56,465 nt of DNA from positions 1 through 56,465 of IMG/VR virus record IMGVR_UViG_3300032093_012241; one strand, 5' to 3'. Shown here piece by piece: positions 39,119 through 49,800 of this stretch (position 1 is its first letter; the number at the start of each line of letters is the position of its first letter). The position numbers and the translations under genes were made by a program. This stretch comes from a virus. A model generated the notes under the pieces. It had not been told where the DNA came from and did no database searches. It was given only the letters and a program-made list of their open reading frames with translations.

Positions 39119-42100
39119 TTAATCTAAAATACCAGCATTTACCGAAATGCAACTTAATGTGAAATTAATACCAACGTTTATTTTAAACTCTGAATTTAAA
39201 TTTAATCCATCACAAGTAACAGTAAATATAGTTACTTCATTTTCAGATACTATATAATCTAAACCATAATTTATTAATGTATCTAACTGAGTTTGAAGTG
39301 CTGTTAACCACTGAATTTGAGTTGGGAAACTTATTCCTTCTAAAGACAATCCGGCCCCATCAAAGAATTTATAATTAATAATTGTTGATCCGCCCAAACT
39401 TATATTTACATACCATTGAGTAACTAAAGTATTAGGGTTACAATTTGGATTTTGTATAGAATTACTAACAACTTGACTTAATATTCCGCCAAAATTACTA
39501 CCCAAAGATGGGTTAGAAATCCAAGGATATAAATCACATGTTGTAGAAGCTTCAGTACAATCATTTAAAATAATAGGACCTGTTAATGTACAAGGAACGC
39601 AAGGAACAGGTATTAATTGACAACCACGCTGCCTTCTCCAAACAAACTTTTGTCTATGAAATATAGAATTTTCAAATCTAACACCTGTATTCCAAATTGT
39701 AGTTGCTGGAACCATTTGCTCAACCAATCTAATCCAATAATCTCCCAGCCCTTGTACATAATCTATCATTTTTTGATAAGTTACAACAGCATCTGGCAAT
39801 CCTGATATGGTGTTTGATTGGAGATATTTCCAAAAAATAGATGATAGACTAGGATATCCCCCTGTTTTTCCATCTGTAATAAACTGTCTATCTCTAACGT
39901 TTATCATATTTTGCCAGAAGGTCTGCGCAAACTCAAAGAAAGTTTTATCCGAAGGATTTGGATCAAAAAGTGTTTTATCTAAAATCGTTGGATTAAGGTA
40001 AGTTGGGCAGTAACAATTTCCTCCTACCGTATATCCTGTTGATGGTATTGGATAATTAAAGTTTGATGACAAATACCAAACCTCGTAGGCAAATACTTGG
40101 CCTGGATTTAAATACAAATCAACATTTTTTACATTTAATATAAGTTTTTCATTATCAACAAAATAAAAAGAATTATTTCCATCAGAATTTCTTCTTAATC
40201 CCGTTTGATTATCAACCCAACTTTTTTTATTATCCTGAGTTTTTGTAAGCGAAAACCCTAAATCCGTATATGGAAAATCTCTAAACCTATCTAAATATTT
40301 TTGACCATAAGTGAATCCTTCCAAATATGTTTGATAATTCGGATTTTGGCCTGTAAATGAACTTGTTGTTGGATTAAAAAGTTCGTTCGCCCTATGTTGT
40401 GGCGTTTGTTCAAACCAACCAGCTCCCATTTGAAAAAAGAAATCGTCAGTATCTTCAGGGGCTTTTGGATAACCTTGGTCGTCAACAGGAAAATCGTCTC
40501 TTCCTAAACTTACATCCTCAGTTATTGTTTGAATTGTAAAACCTGTAAATTGCCTTCCAAATATTTTAAAAGTATTTCCTGGTTCTAAAACGGGCAATTC
40601 TGTTGCAAATGTTCCACCTGAGATAAAAGAAAATTCATCATTAAATTGATTCATATTAATTCTTTGATCTGCGATGTAGATATGTTCATTAAAATCCACT
40701 AACGCATCAGGCGCCCCAATTAATCTTAGCAGGTTTTGAATTGATGATCTTGTCCCTTTTGATTTGAAAAGATATGCCGAATTTAAAATTAAATTTCTAT
40801 AATATTGGTAACTTAACTCATCAGGTGTTGATGAAATTGGTTGACCAGGAAATTGGCTCGGTGTGTTATTATTAAACAAAGTATCCAAAAGACCTTCATT
40901 TGTGATCGGAGATATATTTTGTGTCCAACCTAATGTTTGAGATAAGTTTTTTAATAACTGAGAAGGTATATCATTTTTAACCGTATAATTTACAGAATTC
41001 ATATAGGCCAATGCTTCAATAAATTTTTTAACTTGGTCAAAACTTCTTCCGTATATTTCAAGTAACTTCGTAATTTTTTGATCATCTGTATCAAAATCTT
41101 TAAAAGCACCTGTTGTCAAAAATCTTACAATAAGCCTTGTTCTAAATTCATCAAAACTAGCAGAGATATCATTTAATTTTGTTAGGTAACTTGTAAACCT
41201 TGATGTTATAATATCTAAATTCCAATTACCAAAGAAAGGCCATGTTACATAATCTTTTGTTATATATGCAGTTCCATCATCAGCTTCTCTTACTACGGTA
41301 AATTCTGCGGTATATTGTGGATTTGTTTTTCTATTTAATAAAAACTTTTCTACCTCGTCAAAATCTTGAGTAAATATAGTTTCAGTTGTAACCGGATTTG
41401 GTCTGATAACCAAATAATCATTTGTTGATGACAAGCCAGAAAATGGATTTCCTTTAACAGTAATTCTTAAAATACCATTTGTCAAACTTGTAGTTGGTGT
41501 GATAAACACCAAAGGATAATTTTGATCATTAAGATATAAACTATATTTGGATAAATTTGTCACCATATCCCTAATTGGTGACACTTCTATTTCTGATAAT
41601 TTTAAATTTCTTGCAGCATTTATTGTAAAATCAATATTAAATGGGTTTTGAATATTTGCGGCGTCTAGTTCAAAGTAAGTTTCGTTATTTTGAGAGTTAT
41701 ATACAATATTTGTAGCGGTTGATGCGGTTGTATAATTCGCACCATAAAAAGAAACTTCTAATGCCGCAGGAAAATAATTAATTATCTTAGTTATTGAAAC
41801 TGACATTCGTTTAACTAATGAACCGTACTGCGAAAAAGTGGTTACATTACTTAAATCAAAATTAGGATAGACCTTGAAATTTTTCTCTACGATTGCTTTT
41901 GATTCCTCAACTGATTTTATACCTAAAGTATCTAATGTTATAGGATCTGAAAATGTACCAATAATAAATTCCCTATTTGACTTTTCGCTTACAGAAGTTG
42001 TAAATTCGAAATTACCTTGAGTCAAACCTCCTCCATTAACAACTTGAAAACCTACCAAATTGTCTGAAAATGTGTTATCCGCAGTTGCTTGTTGTGGAGG

Positions 42101-42121
42101 ACAGGTATATTTTTTAGCCAT
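39119..42121 (-). CDS. Large baseplate-associated protein, 1000 aa
   Basis: A 1000-residue protein. The middle region (IYGRSFDQVKKFIEALAYMN; LSQTLGWTQNISPITNEGLL; QYYRNLILNSAYLFKSKGTR; IQNLLRLIGAPDALVDFNEH) resembles the tail protein I/P2-type baseplate component that connects wedge to fibres; this match is from memory. The C-terminus is Cys-rich (CQLIPVPCVPCTLTGPII; CTEASTTCDLYPW). It shares one base with the next gene's stop (TAATG). It may form the fibre-attachment end of the baseplate. Confidence 0.62.
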   Translation of the reverse strand: MAKKYTCPPQQATADNTFSDNLVGFQVVNGGGLTQGNFEFTTSVSEKSNREFIIGTFSDPITLDTLGIKSVEESKAIVEKNFKVYPNFDLSNVTTFSQYGSLVKRMSVSITKIINYFPAALEVSFYGANYTTASTATNIVYNSQNNETYFELDAANIQNPFNIDFTINAARNLKLSEIEVSPIRDMVTNLSKYSLYLNDQNYPLVFITPTTSLTNGILRITVKGNPFSGLSSTNDYLVIRPNPVTTETIFTQDFDEVEKFLLNRKTNPQYTAEFTVVREADDGTAYITKDYVTWPFFGNWNLDIITSRFTSYLTKLNDISASFDEFRTRLIVRFLTTGAFKDFDTDDQKITKLLEIYGRSFDQVKKFIEALAYMNSVNYTVKNDIPSQLLKNLSQTLGWTQNISPITNEGLLDTLFNNNTPSQFPGQPISSTPDELSYQYYRNLILNSAYLFKSKGTRSSIQNLLRLIGAPDALVDFNEHIYIADQRINMNQFNDEFSFISGGTFATELPVLEPGNTFKIFGRQFTGFTIQTITEDVSLGRDDFPVDDQGYPKAPEDTDDFFFQMGAGWFEQTPQHRANELFNPTTSSFTGQNPNYQTYLEGFTYGQKYLDRFRDFPYTDLGFSLTKTQDNKKSWVDNQTGLRRNSDGNNSFYFVDNEKLILNVKNVDLYLNPGQVFAYEVWYLSSNFNYPIPSTGYTVGGNCYCPTYLNPTILDKTLFDPNPSDKTFFEFAQTFWQNMINVRDRQFITDGKTGGYPSLSSIFWKYLQSNTISGLPDAVVTYQKMIDYVQGLGDYWIRLVEQMVPATTIWNTGVRFENSIFHRQKFVWRRQRGCQLIPVPCVPCTLTGPIILNDCTEASTTCDLYPWISNPSLGSNFGGILSQVVSNSIQNPNCNPNTLVTQWYVNISLGGSTIINYKFFDGAGLSLEGISFPTQIQWLTALQTQLDTLINYGLDYIVSENEVTIFTVTCDGLNLNSEFKINVGINFTLSCISVNAGILD

Positions 42122-43029
42122 TATTGAGTAATATTTGTAAAGTTTTTACTATAGTCTATATTATTACCTCTATCTTGTCTAACCTCATATAGAAGCTCGT
42201 TGAAATCATTTCTAATCTCATAAAGGTTATATTGTCTGTAAATATTATTATCTTTGTCGTAGATAGTGTAAATTCCATCATCCATAGATTTTGTTTGGTT
42301 CCCGTAAAGAGCTAATGAAAGGGTTGAGAAATCATCTTCAACAATTTCTACCTCTAAGGTAATTGGATTAAAATATGTATTTGTTATAATAACATTTTGA
42401 TTTGGCTGACCTATAAATGGTGTTGCGTTTGGTTTGTTTGTTGGAGATGATGAAGGTGTTAATGTACAAAAAATCAAATTGGTTGGGCTATCGACATATC
42501 TATACCTGATCGCCTTTTGGGAACTGTTTGTTAAATTCTCCGTTACTGGTTCGCAGAAAAACGATGAAGTAATAATCCTAAAAAAGTTTGGTATTTTGGA
42601 TCCATCATCGTTTAGATATTCTACTCTAAAACCCACAAGACCTTGTGCAACAAACTTATTTCTAAATTGAGACGGTATTTGTTCTAAGTTAAAAATAAGT
42701 CCTCTAACATTTGGAAATGCAGATAAAACACCGCAATCATTTATGTTAGTTCTTATTTGTGCGGGTCTAATATAAACTGTATATATGCCTAATGCGTTAA
42801 ATTGATTTGCCGGTAATTTCAAATTATATAAACCACCTAATATTTCAATATCAGGGTTTCCTCCTGTTTCCGTATTATTAAAATATGGCGTTAATACTTC
42901 TTGCGAATTTAAAGTTGTTAATGTGAAATTTGCGGTGTCATCTCTAGTTGGTGTATAATTTACTATAATTTCAACATCAACTGGCGAAACGTCCGCCGGT
43001 CTTATTGTTCCATAACTTCCTGTTGCCAT
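42121..43029 (-). CDS. Baseplate-associated protein, 302 aa
   Basis: A 302-residue protein, strand-rich (VDVEIIVNYTPTRDDTANFT; GVLSAFPNVRGLIFNLEQIP) with no catalytic motif. Its stop overlaps the start of the 1000-residue protein gene by one base, and a TATTTATA element lies 12 bases before its own ATG. It belongs to the tail run by position and Thr/Asn/Gln-rich composition. No family recognised. Confidence 0.55.
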   Translation of the reverse strand: MATGSYGTIRPADVSPVDVEIIVNYTPTRDDTANFTLTTLNSQEVLTPYFNNTETGGNPDIEILGGLYNLKLPANQFNALGIYTVYIRPAQIRTNINDCGVLSAFPNVRGLIFNLEQIPSQFRNKFVAQGLVGFRVEYLNDDGSKIPNFFRIITSSFFCEPVTENLTNSSQKAIRYRYVDSPTNLIFCTLTPSSSPTNKPNATPFIGQPNQNVIITNTYFNPITLEVEIVEDDFSTLSLALYGNQTKSMDDGIYTIYDKDNNIYRQYNLYEIRNDFNELLYEVRQDRGNNIDYSKNFTNITQ

Positions 43030-43041
43030 AGTTTTTTTTAA

Positions 43042-43049
43042 TATAAATA
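43042..43049 (-). promoter_or_regulatory. TATTTATA element upstream of 42121-43029
   Basis: Minus-strand TATTTATA, 12 bases before the ATG at 43029. It sits inside the tail gene run, so it would be a second start point for the distal fibre genes. Confidence 0.4.
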
Positions 43050-43056
43050 GTTAATT

Positions 43057-44247
43057 TTATGTTTTTACCACGTTAAAAAATTTATAACCATACGACGATA
43101 AACCTCCAATTGTTGACACCTCGTTTAATCTTCTAACTTTTTCAAATGCGGAAACTTTACCTCTCTCTATATAAACATTAGAGAAAATTTGAGGCTCACT
43201 TATAACATTCATAAGTGTCTCCTCCTTAGTTAATCCACTTGATACTAACCATTCTGAGGTAAAACCTGATGACTTTGTAACAAATACTGTGGTTCCATCG
43301 TTAAAATCATAATAATCCACACCATTTATATTGTATGAAACAGATAATCCATTATTTGATGATCCATAAAAAGTTCCAATAGTACCACTTGTTCCTGTTA
43401 TTTGTTGATTCAATTTATAAGAATATCCATTTATTGTTGTGGTTCCCTTATATACTGATAAATCAGTTAAACTTGATTTTGTAAAGCCTGTAACCAAAAA
43501 TGGTGTTGTAGTGTAGTTTGAACTAAAATGATCGGCTAAATCAGTATTTGAATCTCCCGAAAAAATATAATCGTATGATATTGGTATTCCTGACCAACTA
43601 CCACCTTGAGCAATAAAATAAGCGGTCCCATTTGGATTTGGTATTGTTGTTCCTGTAAACGGAATTGATACTTGCTTTTCTATTATTGTTAACCCGAAAT
43701 TTGATAAACCTGATAAAGTAATTTTATAGTTTTTAGTAACTAACGGATATTGGTGTGATATATTATTTGGTGCAAAATTGGTTACTTGCTGAATTGGCGT
43801 TCCGTCACCCCAATTAACATAAAATGTAGAATTAGATAAAAACTTTTTATATTGTGTATCCGATGTGTTATATAAATAAATTGTGGATGAATTAAGACCA
43901 GTAACTGCAGAAAATACAAAATTTGTAATTACATCTTTTTGCAGTATTGCTCCGTCAAAAACAGAATAGTATCCGATATCAACCGTATTTTGAGTAATTA
44001 AAATTGGAATTGTTAATCCTGTCATTAAAGATGTTCCATTTGTTGATCCTGTAACAATCTGAGACATACTTAATCTAATTTTGGTCGATCCTGTTACATA
44101 ATTTATAGATTCGGTAAATGATGTAAAATCACAGCACTCCTTATCTAATGTTAATGTAATACCTGTTGAAGCGGTATATATCACATTATTAACATAGCTT
44201 TTAATTGAGCTAGGTGATATTTTAATATAATATTTTTGATCTTCCAT
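43057..44247 (-). CDS. Structural tail protein, 396 aa
   Basis: A 396-residue, Thr/Ser/Gly-rich, strand-rich protein. A PKD-like piece is seen in FYVNWGDGTPIQQVTNFAPN and HQYPLVTKNYKITLSGLSN, the WGDGT plus H-x-Y pattern typical of PKD domains. The rest has no known match. PKD domains are common in extracellular proteins, so this adds another adhesin-like fold to the tail. It abuts 44248-45066 directly. Confidence 0.6.
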   Translation of the reverse strand: MEDQKYYIKISPSSIKSYVNNVIYTASTGITLTLDKECCDFTSFTESINYVTGSTKIRLSMSQIVTGSTNGTSLMTGLTIPILITQNTVDIGYYSVFDGAILQKDVITNFVFSAVTGLNSSTIYLYNTSDTQYKKFLSNSTFYVNWGDGTPIQQVTNFAPNNISHQYPLVTKNYKITLSGLSNFGLTIIEKQVSIPFTGTTIPNPNGTAYFIAQGGSWSGIPISYDYIFSGDSNTDLADHFSSNYTTTPFLVTGFTKSSLTDLSVYKGTTTINGYSYKLNQQITGTSGTIGTFYGSSNNGLSVSYNINGVDYYDFNDGTTVFVTKSSGFTSEWLVSSGLTKEETLMNVISEPQIFSNVYIERGKVSAFEKVRRLNEVSTIGGLSSYGYKFFNVVKT

Positions 44248-45066
44248 TTAACTTGGATTTATATATTCATACCAGTTTATGGGGTTTGATTCACTTCCAA
44301 CGCGAATGTCAGTACCTGTTTTATAATCAAAAAATTGATAAGTGAAATCAGAATAATCCAACTTTATTTTATAATAAAAATATATTTCATCTTTAAAATT
44401 GAATTTTGAAAATGTTATCTTTGGATCGGCCTGATTTGTATTTATCATTCTAACAAATTGACCTGTTGACCCATTAAAAAATTTTGCAGAGACATAAAAT
44501 GTATCAAGATTATAGAATTCCTTTGATTTTAACCAATAAATAAAATAACCCTCTTTTTGCTTTACATAATCCAATTTATATTTTGGAATACTAATATTAA
44601 CTTGTGGTAAAAAAGTAGATATTAATTTTAGTTCATCTTGGCTTTGATTTGCCGGTAAAATTATTGTAAAATAGTTTTTTTGTGTTTTTTTTTGATTTGT
44701 GTCGTAAAAATCAATTTTAAAAAAAGATTTCAAAAAAGGTTTTGTTGTATAATAAATTTCTTGATTTGTAAAACCTTGTGAATTATATGTTAAACTCCAA
44801 TCTGAGGTAATTGATGAAGTAACGCTAGCACCTGTAAAAAAATAAAAATTATGATTTAAAGTAGTATCAAAAGAATTGACATATTGTTTATTTTGAAATC
44901 TTGCAAGTTCAAAATCTTTTGGAACTCCTATCGCTTTTTCTACGGTATCTTCTTGAAATTTTTGAAGGTCCTGCTCTTGTCCAAATGAATCCCATTTTAT
45001 TTCAATTGGGATATCAATTTGTTTATCTATAGAGGCTCTTATTATTTTATATTTATTCACACTCAT
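44248..45066 (-). CDS. Structural tail protein, 272 aa
   Basis: A 272-residue, aromatic-rich protein (FYFFTGASVTSSITSDWSLT; FSKFNFKDEIYFYYKIKLDY). No domain recognised. It overlaps the upstream gene by 14 bases and the downstream gene begins at the next base, so it is part of the tightly packed tail run. Confidence 0.55.
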   Translation of the reverse strand: MSVNKYKIIRASIDKQIDIPIEIKWDSFGQEQDLQKFQEDTVEKAIGVPKDFELARFQNKQYVNSFDTTLNHNFYFFTGASVTSSITSDWSLTYNSQGFTNQEIYYTTKPFLKSFFKIDFYDTNQKKTQKNYFTIILPANQSQDELKLISTFLPQVNISIPKYKLDYVKQKEGYFIYWLKSKEFYNLDTFYVSAKFFNGSTGQFVRMINTNQADPKITFSKFNFKDEIYFYYKIKLDYSDFTYQFFDYKTGTDIRVGSESNPINWYEYINPS

Positions 45067-46825
45067 CAGTTGTCGGTAATGGAACTACGTTTAGTGGTAT
45101 TGATGTTGATCCCTCCGGTATTAATCTAAATATCAAGTTTCTAAATGGATAATGAACACCGTTCAAAAATGGATAATCAACCCCAACACCATCATTATCT
45201 ATAAACCCATAAGGATATATATCTCTCCAAATAAAATTTTGACTTAATTGGTCATACACCGCCCAATCAGGAATGTTTGTTACACTTGCAGCGTCGCCTT
45301 CTTCAATATAAGATGAAAAACTTTTTAAAGTTATCGGGTGATGAACTTGGTAATAATATCCAAATGGATTTGTTGCATCAGATTGCCCTATTATATTGAT
45401 ATCAAAAACATTATCATTAAATGTAAATTTGTGATATATGTTTGAAATTACTCTCTCTTGATATTCTGAATCATTCCATTCGCAGAAATCACCATCTATT
45501 TCATCTCCTTTTACTAATGGCTTGTTATAATAAAAATTAATAGGTGGTTTTGCAGGTGGTCCAGGTTTTGAATAAGATAAAGTAGAAATACCTGCAGTAG
45601 AAAAAGGATTTACCCACCAACTATTTGGTTTTCCTGTTGATAATGTTGGTAAATTAAAATCAAAACCTTGTCTTAAAGGAAATCCATTACCACCAGGTTT
45701 AGATGTCCAACCGAAAATTCCAACCCATTGAAATGTAAAAAATAACTCGGAAATTGGTCTTTTTTGATTATCTATTAAATTTTGTAAATCAACATCGTTT
45801 GCAAAAGACAAATTATATGTTTGACTACCTTCTTTAACGGAAACTCTTGAAATGTTGTTTGGTGTTAATGCCGAAGGTTCATATTGTTTAGTCAATTTGA
45901 ATGAATTGAGTTCGAATCCCGCATTTGTTAAAATTGATTCACTTTGATTTGTTAAAATTTTATGTCTTCTAACATAATATTCTGACCTTGTTGATATTGG
46001 ATTATTGTCATTTAAAACCCTTTTTAAAGTTCCTTGTTTTCCGGTTGCAAATGTGTTACCAGTGTATCCTATATTTGTTATGCTGAAAACATAAAGTTCG
46101 GAATTATAAGTTCCATCTCCTAAATCTGATACTTGAAATAGATTTTGTCCATTATAATTAAAAGAAAGTTCAACAAATTCTCCAACACTTAGTCCGTGTT
46201 TACAAACCGACCTAAATGTTATATAATTTTGACCATTAGAAATTGAATTATCAATAACAAAGGGTATTCCTTGAAATGCATTCCAATTAAATGTTATGTT
46301 CTTTTTGGTGTCAATTGCTGACATTAATTTATCAACATTTTTATAACCATAACTTAGAAAAAAGTTCCAATTATATGAACTAGCACTTGTGCTTACAAAG
46401 TTTATATGTCCATTTGTATTTGGTTTTGTATATCCCACAACATCATTATCAGTCCTACTCAAATCAAACTCATTGTATAATGGATAACCTGACCAATAAA
46501 CATTTGGATTACCATTAGCGCAAAACTGACGACTACTTTCTATCGCATTTACATAATATAAGTTTTCATAGAATGGTCTATAATTTGTTTCACCCACATA
46601 TGTGTTTTTAAATAAAAATGTAATTTTAGTTAGCGGTCTAAATTTTTTTGATTTTTCTCTTTCTTGATTATAAACATCTATCAAATCAATATTTTGACTT
46701 CTATCGTATTCAGTAATGTTTTTTACATTTTGGTTAAAAGGTACTGTAATCTGCGAACCTAATTGCGGTGCAGACTTAAACTTTAAAGTACTTAAAACTA
46801 TTTTTGTTGTATCATTTACTCCCAT
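45053..46825 (-). CDS. Structural tail protein, 590 aa
   Basis: A 590-residue protein rich in Asn, Tyr, Phe and Gly with many short strands. It contains FRPLTKITFLFKNTYVGETN, WWVNPFSTAGISTLSYSKPG and FRLIPEGSTSIPLNVVPL. No cysteine cluster or enzymatic motif. It lies 1 base from the giant protein gene and overlaps the next gene by 14 bases. A baseplate or tail-fibre network protein is likely by position. Confidence 0.55.
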   Translation of the reverse strand: MGVNDTTKIVLSTLKFKSAPQLGSQITVPFNQNVKNITEYDRSQNIDLIDVYNQEREKSKKFRPLTKITFLFKNTYVGETNYRPFYENLYYVNAIESSRQFCANGNPNVYWSGYPLYNEFDLSRTDNDVVGYTKPNTNGHINFVSTSASSYNWNFFLSYGYKNVDKLMSAIDTKKNITFNWNAFQGIPFVIDNSISNGQNYITFRSVCKHGLSVGEFVELSFNYNGQNLFQVSDLGDGTYNSELYVFSITNIGYTGNTFATGKQGTLKRVLNDNNPISTRSEYYVRRHKILTNQSESILTNAGFELNSFKLTKQYEPSALTPNNISRVSVKEGSQTYNLSFANDVDLQNLIDNQKRPISELFFTFQWVGIFGWTSKPGGNGFPLRQGFDFNLPTLSTGKPNSWWVNPFSTAGISTLSYSKPGPPAKPPINFYYNKPLVKGDEIDGDFCEWNDSEYQERVISNIYHKFTFNDNVFDINIIGQSDATNPFGYYYQVHHPITLKSFSSYIEEGDAASVTNIPDWAVYDQLSQNFIWRDIYPYGFIDNDGVGVDYPFLNGVHYPFRNLIFRLIPEGSTSIPLNVVPLPTTDECE

Positions 46826-46826
46826 A

Positions 46827-49800
46827 TTATCCTACTAATTCTTCAGTATCAATCCATTTAGTTGTAAATCTATCAAAAGCGCTAGCCCCTTGTTTCAATC
46901 CAAAATAAAAGTAAAAAGGAGCCCCTAAATTATAATCATTCGGTGTTCCAAATCCAGGTTCAGGGCTATAATTTGCTTCACCTGTGGCTGAATTTGTCAC
47001 ATTTGTATCCACATTATAAATCCAACCCTTATTATAATTTATAATATTTACATTATTTGGTTTATACATTTTAGTATCAGTATAGGGCGCTAATCTATCC
47101 AAACCTTGATAATTGTAAGACCATACATTTTTACTCCAGTCATTTGACTGAGTTCCAAATATATTTGTATTTGTAGGGTTAAATTTTATTTCCCATAAAT
47201 AAAATGGAACAAATTGCGTTTTTAAAGGTATATAACTGTAAGCACATTTACTACCTATTTGTCCAAAAGGATCATAAACTATTCTATTTGGAGATACATA
47301 GTCTCTACTTTGCGAATCTCCTGTATAAAAAATACCAAAAACAATATCATCTCTATTACCATTATCAGGATTAATTGGAAAATATAATGATGATCTACTT
47401 ACTGTATCAGCAGTACTTGGTTCGGGATAATCCTCAGGATCATAATCAGAAATACCAAATTGAGAGTTTGTGGCCACCATCTGCGCAAAATCAGCGTCAA
47501 CAAATTTTTCAGGTCGTGTATTGAAAAAATTAAGGATACTAGCACCTTTTTGTGATTTAAAAAACTTAGTAAATGAAGTGTTTGCTAATCTTGATAAAAC
47601 GAAAATATTTAATAAATTAGATGTGTCGCCAAATGTTGTTGAATTTAATTTATTCATTATATATCCATCCCAATTACCACTTTGAGATAAAAACTTTTGG
47701 AGTTCATCTCTAGGCCCAAGATCCATAATTGTTGTCGGATACATTAAATTTGTACCATTTCCTACCGTTTTGCCTCTTATTTTAGTACCATCTCTACCAA
47801 ATTTTTTTGAAGTATCATTATAAGGGGCGCTTCTATAATAGAAATTAAATGTTTCTGGATGTAAATACACGGTATCTTTACAGAATTTATTATATGGTTG
47901 ATTTGGTGGATTTTCATTGATCCCTGTGAAATACCTTGTATTTCTAAATGGAAACATATATAATGTACCATTTATCCAATTATTAACAAATAAATGAGAA
48001 AACACTTCTCTACAAGCACCAAAATTTATATTCATTCTTGCAAACCATTCATTAACTAAATCTAAATCGTTTCTTACATTTTGTTTCTGTAAAAATGGGG
48101 GTCTTACCAATGAATAGCAAGATCCTTGTATGAAATATTGAGTTCGATTATCACGTCCATCTCTACTGAATGTCACAAATTGACAAGTCCCACTAGGTTC
48201 AACAGTAACTTTATCTAATTTGGTATCACCTTTATAACATTGAATTGGTACTAATGAACCGCATGAGAATGTATTTAATAAATTAGCAATAGAATTTTGA
48301 GTTTCTCCTGATTCAGGTATTTCAGGTTCATTTACAACAAAAGGAAATGCCGGAGTTTCTAATCCTGCGTTTACAATACCACCTTCTGGTAATTCATAAA
48401 TTTGAAATCTACCATTTGTCATTAAACCCATACTGTTTTGCCCAAATGTTTGCAATCCGTCAGAAGTCGGTAATCTGTCAGATCTAAAAACAATTCTTTG
48501 TGAATCATTCATTGTGAATTTATTATCATCAGGAATTAAACTACATTTTGGTTCATACTTTCTTGACCAATAAATTGGTGTTAGTTTTGCTCTTCTACAA
48601 AAGAAATCTGAAGATGAACATTGATTGAAATTAGGCCATCCAACAATCATCATAAAACCAATTCCTTCTACACACTCATTTGGTATGTAACCTGCTTCAC
48701 CATTAGATGCGACTGTATTAGCACCACGTCTAGCAAAATAATTATCAATATGAATTCTTAAGCCTTTACCATTACTGTTTGAAACATAACTATAAAAATT
48801 TAGATTATTATTTATAGAATTTAATCCAGGATAATTTGGTATCTGTGATATTGGAAACGATCCAAAATCGGATTCTGATGTTGCAATATAATTATAAATT
48901 GATGTGGATTTGAATTGTTTCCATTGCAAAATAGAAGGACTAAAATGATATGATGGATGGAATAATCTCCTTCCAGCATAACTATCATTTATGATTGTGT
49001 TGTTACAAGTATTGTGTTTTGTACATCTTAATGCGTTTGATGTTGCTAAATTATTGGATAATGTTGTACCTGCAACACCAAATTCTAGATTATCATTAGG
49101 TTGTAGAGGTATATTCATCTTAAAATTACCTGTCACAGTATACCCCCAATGATTTTGGTCACCAAATATTCTGCCTAACCCTATTTTCATTGGTTGCGGT
49201 GTTGAATGCGGATCCACACCTCTCATTAAAATAGTTATATAAGTCGAATCTTTATTTTCGTAATTATCCCACGCATTGTATGAACTCCAATCAGAATCTC
49301 CTTGGACAGGTACTGATCTCATTAAAGAATAATTCTGGCTGAACGCTCCTCTTAAAGCTCTTTTGTCCAAACTATTAGAAATCATATCATCAGATGGATA
49401 TGGCATATCTTTGACTAATCTTGATTCTATAACTTGAAAGTATTCTATATCTGTAGGATATCTTAAATATCTATTTTCATCTTCGCTCGATCCTGAAATT
49501 TTGTATTTTGTTATTAATCTAGCACCTGTTATTGGATGGGTATGAGATACGTTTATTTGTGTTTCACCTGTATTGATTGGCGTGCCAGTTATAGAAAAAG
49601 TATCGTAATCATTTTTTGTTTGACCCGATAAATTCAGATCGTTGAATTTGGTTGGATTCTCAAAAGTTAACAATGTTCCTTTTTGATAAACTTCTTCTGT
49701 CAGAATAACCACAACATTGTCATAATGAAATCCTCTATTTTCTAAAGATGTTGTCAATAATTGTGTTCGTTGGTAAAGATTTCCTGATTTTACAAAATCA